Source: Viridibacillus soli | GTDB taxonomy: Bacteria > Bacillota > Bacilli > Bacillales_A > Planococcaceae | Assembly: GCF_016612995.1 (NCBI RefSeq) | Contig: NZ_JAEOAH010000013.1 | Span: 94,062 to 158,061, forward strand | Length of the DNA: 64,000 bases | Reading direction: 5' to 3' | Part shown: one piece after another, positions 30,305 through 38,710 of the stretch | Layout of the letters: every line of letters begins with the position of its first letter | Numbering within the stretch: position 1 is the stretch's first letter | Notes under the pieces: model-generated | Seen by the model: only the letters and a program-made list of their open reading frames with translations | Told to the model about the DNA's origin: nothing | The model's database searches: none | Position numbers and translations under genes: made by a program

Positions 30305-30597
30305 ATTACAAAAAAGTGGTTGCTTAGATTGAATGGTAATGTGATATAAAGTGAAATATATCAAAAAATCTGTTCTATTCTGATAAATGAACATGGCCTG
30401 TTTTAGGGGCAGTAGGTCATTAAAGTATTTATTTCTCTTCATTAATGAGGACGTTGTACTTTTCGATTCATTCTTAAAACGAGAGTTTGAATTTGTTCTT
30501 TAGTTACTGTTTTTTATGGTAAAATATGATAACAAAGAGTCGAAGAGTGCTGCAAAATAGAATATTTTTAAATTGAAAAATAAAGGGGTGCTGAAAA
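30305..30597. other. Intergenic stretch between pdh operon and SDR gene
   Basis: AT-rich, no ORF with a ribosome site. A TAAAAT at about 30520 may be the -10 of the SDR gene; no clear -35. In Bacillus subtilis slp-speA lie here; no trace of them is seen. Confidence 0.5.
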
Positions 30598-31380
30598 ATG
30601 GATTTAGGTTTAAAGGGGAAAGTAGCGATTGTAACTGGGAGTAGTAAGGGAATTGGACTTGCAACAGCATTACAACTTGTCAAAGAGGGTGCTAATGTAA
30701 CAATTTGTGCACGTAACGAGGAAAATTTAGAGCAAGCTGAAAAGGTGATATTCAAAGAGACAGGCCAGAAAGTACTTACGATTAGTGCGGATGTATCGAA
30801 AAAAGAAGATTGTGAGAAAATCATTTGCGAAACAGTGGAACACTTTGGTCAACTAAATATTTTAGTGAATAATGCAGGGACAAGCTCGGCCAATCCGTTT
30901 GAAAGTGTAGAAAACGAGTTATGGCAACAAGATCTAGATTTAAAATTATTTGGTGCCGTGAATTGTTCAAAATACGCTCTTTCGCATATGCGGGCAGTAG
31001 GAGGTGGGGCAATTGTGAATGTCACAGCTGTGAAAGGAAAATCCCCATCTGAATCATCTTTACCGACATCTGTAAGTCGGGCAGCGGGCTTAGCTCTAAC
31101 GAAGGCGATGAGTAAGGATTTGGGCAAAGATCATATTCGTGTGAATAGCGTTTGCATCGGCTTAATACGTAGTTCGCAAATTGAAAGAAAATGGAATAAA
31201 CAAGCACCGGAACTTAGTTGGGACGAGTTTTCAAAAGAAATGGGCAAGAATATTCCAATTGGTCGGATTGGGGATCCGCAGGAAGCTGCAAATGTTATTA
31301 CATTTTTAGTATCAGATGCCGCTTCTTATGTCAGTGGCACAGCTATTAACATCGACGGTGGCTCTTCGCCTGCTCTATAA
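30598..31380 (+). CDS. SDR-fold protein lacking the catalytic triad
   Basis: 260 residues with a normal Rossmann start (TGSSKGIG at 13-20) and NNAG (91-94), so NAD(P) binding is expected. Aligned to FabG-type enzymes, the catalytic Ser is Ala144, Tyr is Thr157 and Lys is Arg161 (segment LPTSVSRAAGLAL). I recall related SDR proteins with Arg for Lys and no Tyr, so this is probably a divergent subfamily and not a random mutant. Either a changed chemistry or a non-enzymatic role is likely. AAGGGGTG ribosome site; single-gene unit in the accessory block. Confidence 0.85.
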   Translation: MDLGLKGKVAIVTGSSKGIGLATALQLVKEGANVTICARNEENLEQAEKVIFKETGQKVLTISADVSKKEDCEKIICETVEHFGQLNILVNNAGTSSANPFESVENELWQQDLDLKLFGAVNCSKYALSHMRAVGGGAIVNVTAVKGKSPSESSLPTSVSRAAGLALTKAMSKDLGKDHIRVNSVCIGLIRSSQIERKWNKQAPELSWDEFSKEMGKNIPIGRIGDPQEAANVITFLVSDAASYVSGTAINIDGGSSPAL

Positions 31381-31469
31381 AAGTACGAAACTGAGGAACG
31401 AAATTAATATAATGGAATTTAATACTATTAATATAATTGCTAATTATAATAGTCACCGGATTTTAATAA

Positions 31470-31565
31470 GGATTTGTAAAGCGTAGTGTTATTTATGCTG
31501 TATTAGCTGGATTAGTAACAGTCTTCGGTACATTGCTAGTCAACTTAAGGAGACTTTGCTCATAA
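31470..31565 (+). pseudogene. Possible membrane-protein remnant without a start codon
   Basis: An open frame of 31 codons with one membrane-like helix (VIYAVLAGLVTVFGTLLV) between basic residues, preceded immediately by two stop codons and lacking ATG, GTG or a usable TTG. It looks like the tail of a decayed small membrane protein. The rest of the gene-free stretch 31381-31780 shows only the hairpin at 31736-31772. Confidence 0.3.
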
Positions 31566-31735
31566 GTTTAGCCGCCATATCAAGCAACACGGAAAGTAAA
31601 AACTTGAAGGTGTAATCAATTATAGTGTGGTCTTTATATGTGACTGTGCAGTCATCTTTCTCAATAATAATACGTTCCTTATAATAGGTTAATATGCTTG
31701 TAGTCTAGCTAGATGGGGCTTTGCGCCTGCAAATT

Positions 31736-31772
31736 AAAAGAGATAGTCGGCAGAAACGCGACTATCTCTTTT
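31736..31772. terminator. Hairpin downstream of tetR
   Basis: AAAAGAGATAGTCG...CGACTATCTCTTTT, a 14-bp perfect stem with a 9-base loop. T-rich mainly on the plus-strand side, so termination of tetR itself is plausible but not certain. Confidence 0.7.
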
Positions 31773-31780
31773 GTTTATGA

Positions 31781-32656
31781 TTAAAGCTGCACTGTAAACT
31801 GCTTTAATAATAAAGCAAGCCATTGCAAGTTATCCTGCTGTTTAAGGTTGGCCATCATACCATGTAATAATGCAGGGCGAGGTTTAGCAAGCTGTAGTTC
31901 ATCTTGTATTAAAGACAAAGTGTCCTCAATAATAGGGTGCCCTTTATAAACCTCTTGCCAACGTTTTACTTCTTCTTGCACTTCAAATGTAGTTACTGAG
32001 TACTCTTGCATGCTACGGGGTTTGCTTTGCCACAGTTGTTCAGTAAGGAAAGTTTTTGTTGTATATTCTACTAAAATATCTGTTTTTTCTATAAGCGTAG
32101 AGCTCAAATGGATGAAATCATACGGTTGTCTATGGAAAACGATGAATTCTGAATAGCCTTTCAGGATACCTTTTATAGTAGTGAGAAGATCGTATTGAAA
32201 AGGTTCAATGCGTTCTCCGTATACTTCTTTTAGTAATGCAAGTGTCGTTTTATCTGAAAGTTCATTATAATAATTGAATTTGTTAAGAATTTGTTCATTA
32301 ATTGGATTCATTTGTTCCTTCATAAACATAGATATAAAGGGCAGTTTTTCTTCAAATAGTTGAAAATGTAATAGGAAATAGTGAGCAAGTTTTTCTTTTA
32401 CAGGCATTTCTTTTTCTAATAAACAATTAAATTGACCAATAATTTCACGTAAAAAATGCTCGAAAATGGCTACGAGTAATTCGTCTTTTGATTTAAAGGA
32501 TAAGTAAAAGGCGCCTTTTGAAATACCGCATGCATCGGTTATATCTTGAATAGAGGTTGATGCCATACCATCTTGTGCATATAAAGCTACGGCCTTCTCA
32601 ATAATTAGTTGTTGTTTTGAAATAATAACCCACTCCCTACTCTTTAAAATTGACAA
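31781..32656 (-). CDS. TetR-family repressor of the adjacent RND exporter
   Basis: N-terminal TetR helix-turn-helix (IIEKAVALYAQDGMASTSIQDITDACGISKGAFY in two halves over about residues 18-52) and a long variable ligand domain. It is divergent from the RND gene and the palindrome TGACTGATCAGTCA lies in both promoters. The start is uncertain: the only standard start codon is TTG at 32656, directly beside the operator with no ribosome site, whereas AGGGAGTGG (32638-32630) sits 6-9 bases before in-frame ATT codons at 32626 and 32623, which match where homologues begin. The given end is the longest option. Confidence 0.85.
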   Translation of the reverse strand: MSILKSREWVIISKQQLIIEKAVALYAQDGMASTSIQDITDACGISKGAFYLSFKSKDELLVAIFEHFLREIIGQFNCLLEKEMPVKEKLAHYFLLHFQLFEEKLPFISMFMKEQMNPINEQILNKFNYYNELSDKTTLALLKEVYGERIEPFQYDLLTTIKGILKGYSEFIVFHRQPYDFIHLSSTLIEKTDILVEYTTKTFLTEQLWQSKPRSMQEYSVTTFEVQEEVKRWQEVYKGHPIIEDTLSLIQDELQLAKPRPALLHGMMANLKQQDNLQWLALLLKQFTVQL

Positions 32657-32702
32657 CTGACTGATCAGTCATTATTATATAGGATAGTGACCAAATAGTC
32701 AA
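32650..32702. promoter_or_regulatory. Face-to-face tetR/RND promoters sharing one palindromic operator
   Basis: Plus strand (RND): TTGACA (32650-32655), 17 bp, TATTAT (32673-32678). Minus strand (tetR): TTGACT (32702-32697), 17 bp, TATAAT (32679-32674). The perfect 14-bp palindrome TGACTGATCAGTCA (32658-32671) fills the spacer of the RND promoter and covers the expected tetR transcription start, so one repressor dimer pair could shut both. Confidence 0.8.
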
Positions 32703-32716
32703 AAAGGCGGTGCAAG

Positions 32717-35700
32717 ATGCATTCTACAATTAAATTTATGCTCAAAAACAAACTAGCGGTATGGTTATTAACTATTATCCTAGCAGTTGCGGGGGTTTAC
32801 GCAGGCTTGAAAATGAAGCTTGAGACAATTCCCGATATTTCAATTCCAATTGTCACAGTAATGACAGTCTATCCTGGTGCAACACCAGAGCAAGTGACAG
32901 ATGATATTTCGATACCTTTTGAGAAGGCAGTAAACAATTTAAAATCAGTAAAATCTGTGTCCTCAAATTCATTTCAAAATGCATCAAGTATTCAAATAGA
33001 ATTCGAATATGGTGCTGATATGAAAGAAGCAGCTGATAATGTAAAGGAAGCAATCGCGAAAATTGACCTTCCTGATACAGCACAAGCACCAACTATTGAC
33101 CGTGTAAATATTAACGCATTTCCGGTTGTAGCGTTAAGTGTTTCAGACAAAAATGAAACAATTGAAGAGCTAACAAAAACGGTAGAAAATTACTTCGTTC
33201 CGAAAATGGAAGCAATCGATGGTGTCTCTTCAGTAGCAGTAACAGGTCAACAAGTTGAAAAAGTTCAATTAACTTACGACCCCAAAAAACTAGCGCAATA
33301 CGGGCTAGATGAAGCTACGATTAAGCAATATATCCAAGCGATGGACCTTACAGTGCCACTAGGTATGTTCCAATTCAAGGATGCAGAACAATCTGTCGTA
33401 GTTGATGGTAAATTAACAACATTAAAAGAGTTGAAAGACTTAGAGATTCCAGCGCAGATGCAAGGTGGAGCTGGGCTTGAAGCACAACAACCACCAGCTG
33501 AGCCGTTTGTGAAATTAGGAAAGCTTGCGAAAATCGAATTGATTGGTGAAGTTGAATCAGTTTCTCGTACAAATGGTCAATCAGCCATTGCAGTACAAGT
33601 TGTGAAATCACAAGAAGCAAATACAGTTGACGTTGTAAACGATGTTAAAGAAGCTTCGAAACAATTTGAAAAAGATAATAAAGGGATGGCGATTGACCTA
33701 ACACTTGACCAAGGTGAGCCAATCGAGAAATCTGTCAACACAATGTTGAACAAAGCATTATTCGGTGCTATTTTCGCCGTAGTTATTATTATGCTGTTTT
33801 TACGTAACCTTCGCTCAACAATCATTTCAATCGTATCAATTCCACTATCATTATTAATCGCGGTATTGATTTTGAAACAATTTGATATTACGTTGAATAT
33901 GATGACACTTGGCGCGATGACGGTAGCAATCGGTCGAGTGATCGATGACTCTATCGTTGTAGTAGAAAATATATATCGTCGAATTTATTTAGAAGACGAG
34001 AAATTACATGGGCGAGCATTAATTCGTGAAGCAACGATTGAAATGTTCAAGCCGATTTTATCTTCAACACTTGTAACAGTAGCTGTATTCTTACCACTTG
34101 GGTTAGTTGGCGGTATGGTAGGCGAATTGTTCATGCCGTTCGCATTAACGATGACATTCGCACTTGGTGCATCATTAATCATTGCGATTACAGTTGTACC
34201 AGTATTAGCGCATACATTGTTCAAAAAAGAGTTATATGGTAAAAAACAAACGAAAAAAGAAGAACATGGCAAGCTATCACAAAGCTATAAAAAATTACTT
34301 AGCTGGGTACTTGACCATAAAATAGTTACATCAATTGCGACAATTGCAGTTTTAGTAGCAAGTCTATTCTTAGCGCCGTTTGTTGGATTTAGTTTTTTAC
34401 CAGATGATGAACAAAAAATGGTCTACTTAACGTATACACCAGAGCCTGGTAAAACACGTGATAGTGTCATTAAAGACGTTGAAGAAGTAGAGAAGATGAT
34501 TATGGATAAAAAGGACGTCCAAACGGTTCAAGTATCGATTGGCGGAGCAAATCCAATGATGCCAGGAGCTTCAAATGGTGCTTTAATGTACATCATTTAT
34601 AATCCGGATACGAAAAAATTTAGTGATGTAAAAGCTAAATTAATAAAAGAAGTTGTTGCTGTTGACCAAACAGGAACTTGGAAAAGCCAAGATTTCTCAA
34701 CTACGGGGTCAAGTAGTGAATTATCTTACTCTGTTTACGGGAATACGTTGAAGGAAATCAAACCAGTTGTAAGAGATATTGAAAAAATGATGAAAAAGCG
34801 TGATGATTTAAAAGACGTTAAAGCATCACTGTCTGAAGCATATGATGAACACACGTTAGTAATCGACCAAGATAAAGTAAAACAACTTGGCTTAACAACA
34901 GGTCAAATTGCAATGGCGATTAACCCGAACGTCCGCTCAGAAGTATTAACATCGATTGATAAGGACAGCAAGAAAATCGAAGTTTCTGTTCTTAAAGAAA
35001 CTGCGTCACCAGACGACTTTGATGATGTATTAAAACAAAAAATCAAATCGCCTCTTGGTATGGAAGTTAAACTTTCAGAAGTAGTGGATGTCAAAGAGGG
35101 GACAACCTTATCTCAAATCAATCGTAGTAAAGGTAAAATCTATGCGAGCGTAACAGCTACAGTTACTTCAAAAGACGTTACAAAAGCGTCAAGTGCTGTA
35201 CAAAAAAATATCGATAAATTAGATTTGCCAAACAACGTCGAAGTAAGTAGCGGCGGTGTGGCAGAAGATATGGCAGAAGCATTCACTCAATTAGGCTTAG
35301 CGATTCTAGCTGCAATTGCGATCGTTTACTTCATTCTAGTTGTAACATTTGGTGAAGGATTAGCACCACTTTCAATCCTGTTCTCACTACCATTTACCGT
35401 GATTGGTGCGTTAGTAGCACTATGGATAACTGGTGAAACGATTAGTGTATCTTCAATGATTGGCTTACTAATGTTAATCGGTATCGTAGTAACAAATGCA
35501 ATCGTTTTAATCGACCGCGTAATCCATATGGAACACGCTGGTATGAAAATGCGTGAAGCTATTTTAGAAGCGGGAGCAACACGTCTTCGCCCAATCTTAA
35601 TGACTGCACTAGCAACTGTTGGTGCCTTAATTCCATTAGCAATTGGTGCAGAAGGAAGCGGTTTGATTTCAAAAGGTTTAGGTGTAACAGTGATCGGTGG

Positions 35701-35806
35701 TTTAATTAGTTCTACAGCTTTAACATTGATCGTCGTACCGTTAGTTTATGAACTACTATCTAAACTATTGAAAAAGAATCGTGCGACTGAAAACCTTGAC
35801 GAATAG
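32717..35806 (+). CDS. RND-family efflux transporter (SwrC/AcrB-like)
   Basis: 1029 residues. Twelve predicted helices with two large extracytoplasmic loops, the AcrB layout. Helix 4 carries the proton-relay Asp pair in GRVIDDSIVVVENIY; helix 10 has VTNAIVLID where AcrB has its Lys. The closest recalled relative in Bacillus is SwrC, a Gram-positive RND pump for surfactin and drugs. No membrane-fusion partner is encoded next to it, as usual in Gram-positives. Control by the divergent TetR is strongly suggested by the operator. AAGGCGG ribosome site before the ATG. Confidence 0.92.
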   Translation: MHSTIKFMLKNKLAVWLLTIILAVAGVYAGLKMKLETIPDISIPIVTVMTVYPGATPEQVTDDISIPFEKAVNNLKSVKSVSSNSFQNASSIQIEFEYGADMKEAADNVKEAIAKIDLPDTAQAPTIDRVNINAFPVVALSVSDKNETIEELTKTVENYFVPKMEAIDGVSSVAVTGQQVEKVQLTYDPKKLAQYGLDEATIKQYIQAMDLTVPLGMFQFKDAEQSVVVDGKLTTLKELKDLEIPAQMQGGAGLEAQQPPAEPFVKLGKLAKIELIGEVESVSRTNGQSAIAVQVVKSQEANTVDVVNDVKEASKQFEKDNKGMAIDLTLDQGEPIEKSVNTMLNKALFGAIFAVVIIMLFLRNLRSTIISIVSIPLSLLIAVLILKQFDITLNMMTLGAMTVAIGRVIDDSIVVVENIYRRIYLEDEKLHGRALIREATIEMFKPILSSTLVTVAVFLPLGLVGGMVGELFMPFALTMTFALGASLIIAITVVPVLAHTLFKKELYGKKQTKKEEHGKLSQSYKKLLSWVLDHKIVTSIATIAVLVASLFLAPFVGFSFLPDDEQKMVYLTYTPEPGKTRDSVIKDVEEVEKMIMDKKDVQTVQVSIGGANPMMPGASNGALMYIIYNPDTKKFSDVKAKLIKEVVAVDQTGTWKSQDFSTTGSSSELSYSVYGNTLKEIKPVVRDIEKMMKKRDDLKDVKASLSEAYDEHTLVIDQDKVKQLGLTTGQIAMAINPNVRSEVLTSIDKDSKKIEVSVLKETASPDDFDDVLKQKIKSPLGMEVKLSEVVDVKEGTTLSQINRSKGKIYASVTATVTSKDVTKASSAVQKNIDKLDLPNNVEVSSGGVAEDMAEAFTQLGLAILAAIAIVYFILVVTFGEGLAPLSILFSLPFTVIGALVALWITGETISVSSMIGLLMLIGIVVTNAIVLIDRVIHMEHAGMKMREAILEAGATRLRPILMTALATVGALIPLAIGAEGSGLISKGLGVTVIGGLISSTALTLIVVPLVYELLSKLLKKNRATENLDE

Positions 35807-35831
35807 ATTTTATTGCTAGAAATTTAAAAGG

Positions 35832-35876
35832 AGCTATCTATCATCATGTTATTGATGGAGATAGCTTCTTTTGTGT
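35832..35876 (+). terminator. Terminator after the RND gene
   Basis: AGCTATCT...AGATAGCT outer stem with an inner ATCA/TGAT pairing, followed by TCTTTTGTGTTT. Confidence 0.65.
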
Positions 35877-35966
35877 TTATTTGAGAGTCATAGACAACTG
35901 GGAAATATAGGCGTACAATATTTCGTATTACTTAAAGAATTGTCGAATGTTAAGGGGGAGCTGACA

Positions 35967-36590
35967 ATGCGAAATAAATTAGCAAAATATAAATTAGTTA
36001 AAAATCAATCAAAAAAATTAGTTTTGAAAAAATATAAAGTACAAGAAATGGCGATACAAGAGTTACAAACACAAGAATTAGATGTGCAAGAACAAAATAG
36101 AAAAGAATCACATGTAAAAGATTCAAATCAAAGAAAAGTAGATTCAAAAAGTTTTAAGCAGAAAATATTTGCCCAATTTAATTCAGTAAAAACACAACTA
36201 GTTAAATATGTTCGTATCATTCTCCAAATCGCCGTGCTCTACTTTTTTTCATTTTTAGGTACATATGTTGTAGATTTATTAGGCATTAATTTCCCTGGTA
36301 GCATTGCAGGGCTACTCATTTTACTAACGCTATTACTATGTAAAGTTATACCAGTTACGTTTATTGAAAATGGCGCGGGATTTATGTTAGCGATATTGCC
36401 TTTGTTCTTCGTACCTGCAACAGTTGGAATAATTAATTATCCTGAGCTAATATCACTTCATGGTTTGCTGCTATTATTATCTGTTATTGTTAGTACAATC
36501 TTCACTATTTTTGTTTCAGGGAAAATTTGTCAGTATATAGAGAGCAAAGAAATGGCAAAACATGAAGAAGTGGCGGAGGTCATTAAATGA
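35967..36590 (+). CDS. lrgA: LrgA/CidA-family holin-like protein with long N-terminal extension
   Basis: 207 residues from an ATG after AAGGGGGAG. Residues 83-192 are a CidA/LrgA domain with four helices (NFPGSIAGLLILLTLL is family-typical). The first ~80 residues are an unusual, very polar Lys/Gln/Glu extension with a repetitive VQEMAIQELQTQELDVQEQ segment; the family is normally 120-150 residues without it. It pairs with LrgB by an ATGA overlap. LrgAB-type proteins are linked to murein hydrolase control and to pyruvate uptake in Bacillus (PftAB). Confidence 0.85.
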   Translation: MRNKLAKYKLVKNQSKKLVLKKYKVQEMAIQELQTQELDVQEQNRKESHVKDSNQRKVDSKSFKQKIFAQFNSVKTQLVKYVRIILQIAVLYFFSFLGTYVVDLLGINFPGSIAGLLILLTLLLCKVIPVTFIENGAGFMLAILPLFFVPATVGIINYPELISLHGLLLLLSVIVSTIFTIFVSGKICQYIESKEMAKHEEVAEVIK

Positions 36591-37264
36591 AAGTAATTGC
36601 AATTATCCTAATAACTATTGTCATATATTATTTAATGACAAAATTGTATGCGCGATATTCGACTCCATTTTTGTTGCCAATATTAACGACGACGATCATC
36701 GGTGTTCTTCTATTAATGCAGTTTGATATTCCGTACGAAACATATATGACAGGCGGTAAATGGATTGACGTGATGCTTGGACCAGCAGTTGTAAGTTTAA
36801 CATATCCATTGTATACACAACGAGATATGATTAAAAAGTATAAATTATCTATCATTTCGAGTGTTGTTATAGCGATGATCTCAGGGCTAATTAGTATTTT
36901 TTCCTTGGCAAAGCTAATGCGCTTTGATGATGGAATGATAAGATCACTTTTGCCGAAATCAATTACGACACCAGTTGCGATGCAAATTAGTGATTCATTA
37001 GGCGGGGTTCCTCCAATGACAGCGGTATTTGTTATGATAGCTGGATTTACTGGAGCCATTCTAGGACCTTTTATTTTCCGCGTTTGCAAAATTGAAAGTG
37101 CAGTGAGCAGAGGCGTTTCAATGGGAAGTGGTGCTCATGGATTCGGCGTATCAAAACTAACAGAATACGGTGAAAAAACACTATCAATGGGATCAGTATC
37201 TATGACTTTGAGCGCTGTAATCGGTGCTTTCATTTGCCCATTATTTGCACTGCTTATTTTCTGA
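36587..37264 (+). CDS. lrgB: LrgB-family membrane protein
   Basis: 225 residues, hydrophobic, with about six to seven membrane segments and the family motif SITTPVAMQISDSLGGVPPMT-like core (about 125-145) plus MGSGAHGFGVSK near 184-195. LrgB works with LrgA/CidA-type proteins; in Bacillus subtilis one such pair is a pyruvate transporter. The four-base overlap with lrgA shows the two are co-translated. No LytST two-component genes are adjacent. Confidence 0.93.
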   Translation: MKVIAIILITIVIYYLMTKLYARYSTPFLLPILTTTIIGVLLLMQFDIPYETYMTGGKWIDVMLGPAVVSLTYPLYTQRDMIKKYKLSIISSVVIAMISGLISIFSLAKLMRFDDGMIRSLLPKSITTPVAMQISDSLGGVPPMTAVFVMIAGFTGAILGPFIFRVCKIESAVSRGVSMGSGAHGFGVSKLTEYGEKTLSMGSVSMTLSAVIGAFICPLFALLIF

Positions 37265-37270
37265 AATAGA

Positions 37271-37313
37271 TATGTGAAAGTTCTTGTTGGACTTTCACAT
37301 ATTTTTTTATTTC
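37271..37313 (+). terminator. Terminator of lrgAB
   Basis: TATGTGAAAGT...ACTTTCACATA, an 11-bp perfect stem followed by seven T. Confidence 0.92.
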
Positions 37314-37393
37314 CTGGGCAATAAAAATAGAAAGAGGATTTTAACAGCTTATGGCGAACCAAAATAGTATGGGAAAACAAAGGGGTGCAACTT

Positions 37394-38356
37394 ATGAAAT
37401 GGCAAACGAGAGTGACAGATTTATTAGGAATAGAATATCCAATCATTCAAGGGGGACTTGCATATTTAGCATACGCGGATTTAGCTGCTGCTGTATCGAA
37501 TGCGGGTGGATTAGGGCAAATTACAGCGATGAGTTTAGAAAGTCCTGAAGCATTGCGAAAAGAAATTCAAAAAGTACGTCAATTAACAAGTCGACCATTC
37601 GGAGTCAATTATGCAATTGGTCAGCATGGTCGTTCATTTGAGCAAATGTTAGCGGTAGCGATTGAAGAGAAGGTGCCAGTTGTGTCGATGACAGGCGGCA
37701 ATCCTGCACCGATTCTCGAGCAACTAGCAGGGACAGGGATTAAGAAGTTGGTATTAGTCGCAGCGCGTAGACAAGCCCAAAAAGCAGAGGAGTTAGGCGC
37801 AGATGCGGTGATGGTTGTAGGGCAGGAGGGTGGCGGTCATTTAGGGCGTGATGATATCGGTACGATGGTGCTTGTACCTCAAGTTGTGGATGCTGTATCA
37901 ATTCCCGTAATTGCGTCAGGCGGCATTGGTGATGGCCGTGGTTGGATGGCAGCATTAGCTTTAGGTGCAGAAGGTATTGAAATGGGTACGCGCTTCATTG
38001 CCACGAAAGAATGTGTCGATGCATCAGTTGTATATAAAAATGCTTTGATTAATAGTACTGAAGCAGATACGACTGTTATTAAACGCTCTCTTGGTTCGCC
38101 AGCACGCGCTATTAGAAATAGTTGGACAGAGCAAATTCATGATATTGAGAAAAAAACACCAACATACGAAGCTTTAAAAAATCATATAAGTGGTCAAGCA
38201 AATAAAAAGTTCATCTATGAAGGTAAAGAACAAGAGGGATTTGGATGGGCAGGCCAAGTGATGGGTTTAATTCATGACGAACCTACTGTAGAGGAACTTC
38301 TACAGCGAATGGTTGCACAAGCTATGGAAATACGCTTAAAATGGGGAGAACAATAA
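37394..38356 (+). CDS. Nitronate monooxygenase family flavoprotein
   Basis: 320-residue TIM-barrel FMN enzyme. IEYPIIQGGLAYLA at the N-terminus, MVVGQEGGGHLGR in the middle and VIASGGIGDGRG for FMN phosphate binding are characteristic of nitronate monooxygenases and the related FabK enoyl-ACP reductases. The QEGGGHLG version, with the basic His, fits the monooxygenase group better, but FabK function cannot be excluded. ATG at 37394 after AAAGGGGTG is chosen over GTG at 37385, which is part of that site. Single gene, between the accessory block and yktA. Confidence 0.85.
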   Translation: MKWQTRVTDLLGIEYPIIQGGLAYLAYADLAAAVSNAGGLGQITAMSLESPEALRKEIQKVRQLTSRPFGVNYAIGQHGRSFEQMLAVAIEEKVPVVSMTGGNPAPILEQLAGTGIKKLVLVAARRQAQKAEELGADAVMVVGQEGGGHLGRDDIGTMVLVPQVVDAVSIPVIASGGIGDGRGWMAALALGAEGIEMGTRFIATKECVDASVVYKNALINSTEADTTVIKRSLGSPARAIRNSWTEQIHDIEKKTPTYEALKNHISGQANKKFIYEGKEQEGFGWAGQVMGLIHDEPTVEELLQRMVAQAMEIRLKWGEQ

Positions 38357-38395
38357 AAGGCTTGTGACAGCCTAAATCAAAAGGTAGGTATTATA

Positions 38396-38683
38396 ATGGA
38401 ATACTCTTATCCGTTCTCAACGGACTGGTCGACAGATGAAATTGTAGATGTTATTGCTTTCTTTCAAGCGATAGAAAAAGCATACGAAACTGGTGTTAAA
38501 CGTGAAGAATTAATGCCAAGATATAGACGTTTTAAAGAAATTGTCCCAACGATGGCTGAGGAAAAAACAATCTTTCGGGAATTTGAAGAAGAAAGTGGAT
38601 ATGTTAGTTATTCAATTATTAAGCAAATGAAAGATGCCCCTGCTGGTGCAAAGGTTAAAGGTGAGTCAAGAAAAAGAAAATAA
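38396..38683 (+). CDS. yktA: UPF0223 family protein
   Basis: 95-residue helical protein of unknown function, starting [20 protein letters not shown]. It matches the YktA/UPF0223 family and marks the point where the order known in Bacillus subtilis (yktA-yktB-ykzI-suhB) resumes. The tail is Lys/Arg-rich. An AAGGTAGG site precedes the ATG; the stop codon is inside the terminator stem shared with yktB. Confidence 0.9.
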   Translation: MEYSYPFSTDWSTDEIVDVIAFFQAIEKAYETGVKREELMPRYRRFKEIVPTMAEEKTIFREFEEESGYVSYSIIKQMKDAPAGAKVKGESRKRK

Positions 38684-38710
38684 AGAACAGGCATTTGCCT
38701 GTTCTTTTAT
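38682..38710. terminator. Bidirectional terminator between yktA and yktB
   Basis: AAAGAACAGGCA-TT-TGCCTGTTCTTT, 12 bp, perfect, overlapping the ends of both convergent genes. Confidence 0.9.

Noticed and set aside
30305..30597. SR1-like regulatory RNA in the spacer after pdhD
   Set aside because: No promoter-terminator pair or ORF of the SR1P type could be found there.
37351..37548. Plus-strand 65-codon ORF overlapping the nitronate monooxygenase start
   Set aside because: Overlaps the well-supported gene in another frame and has no ribosome site.
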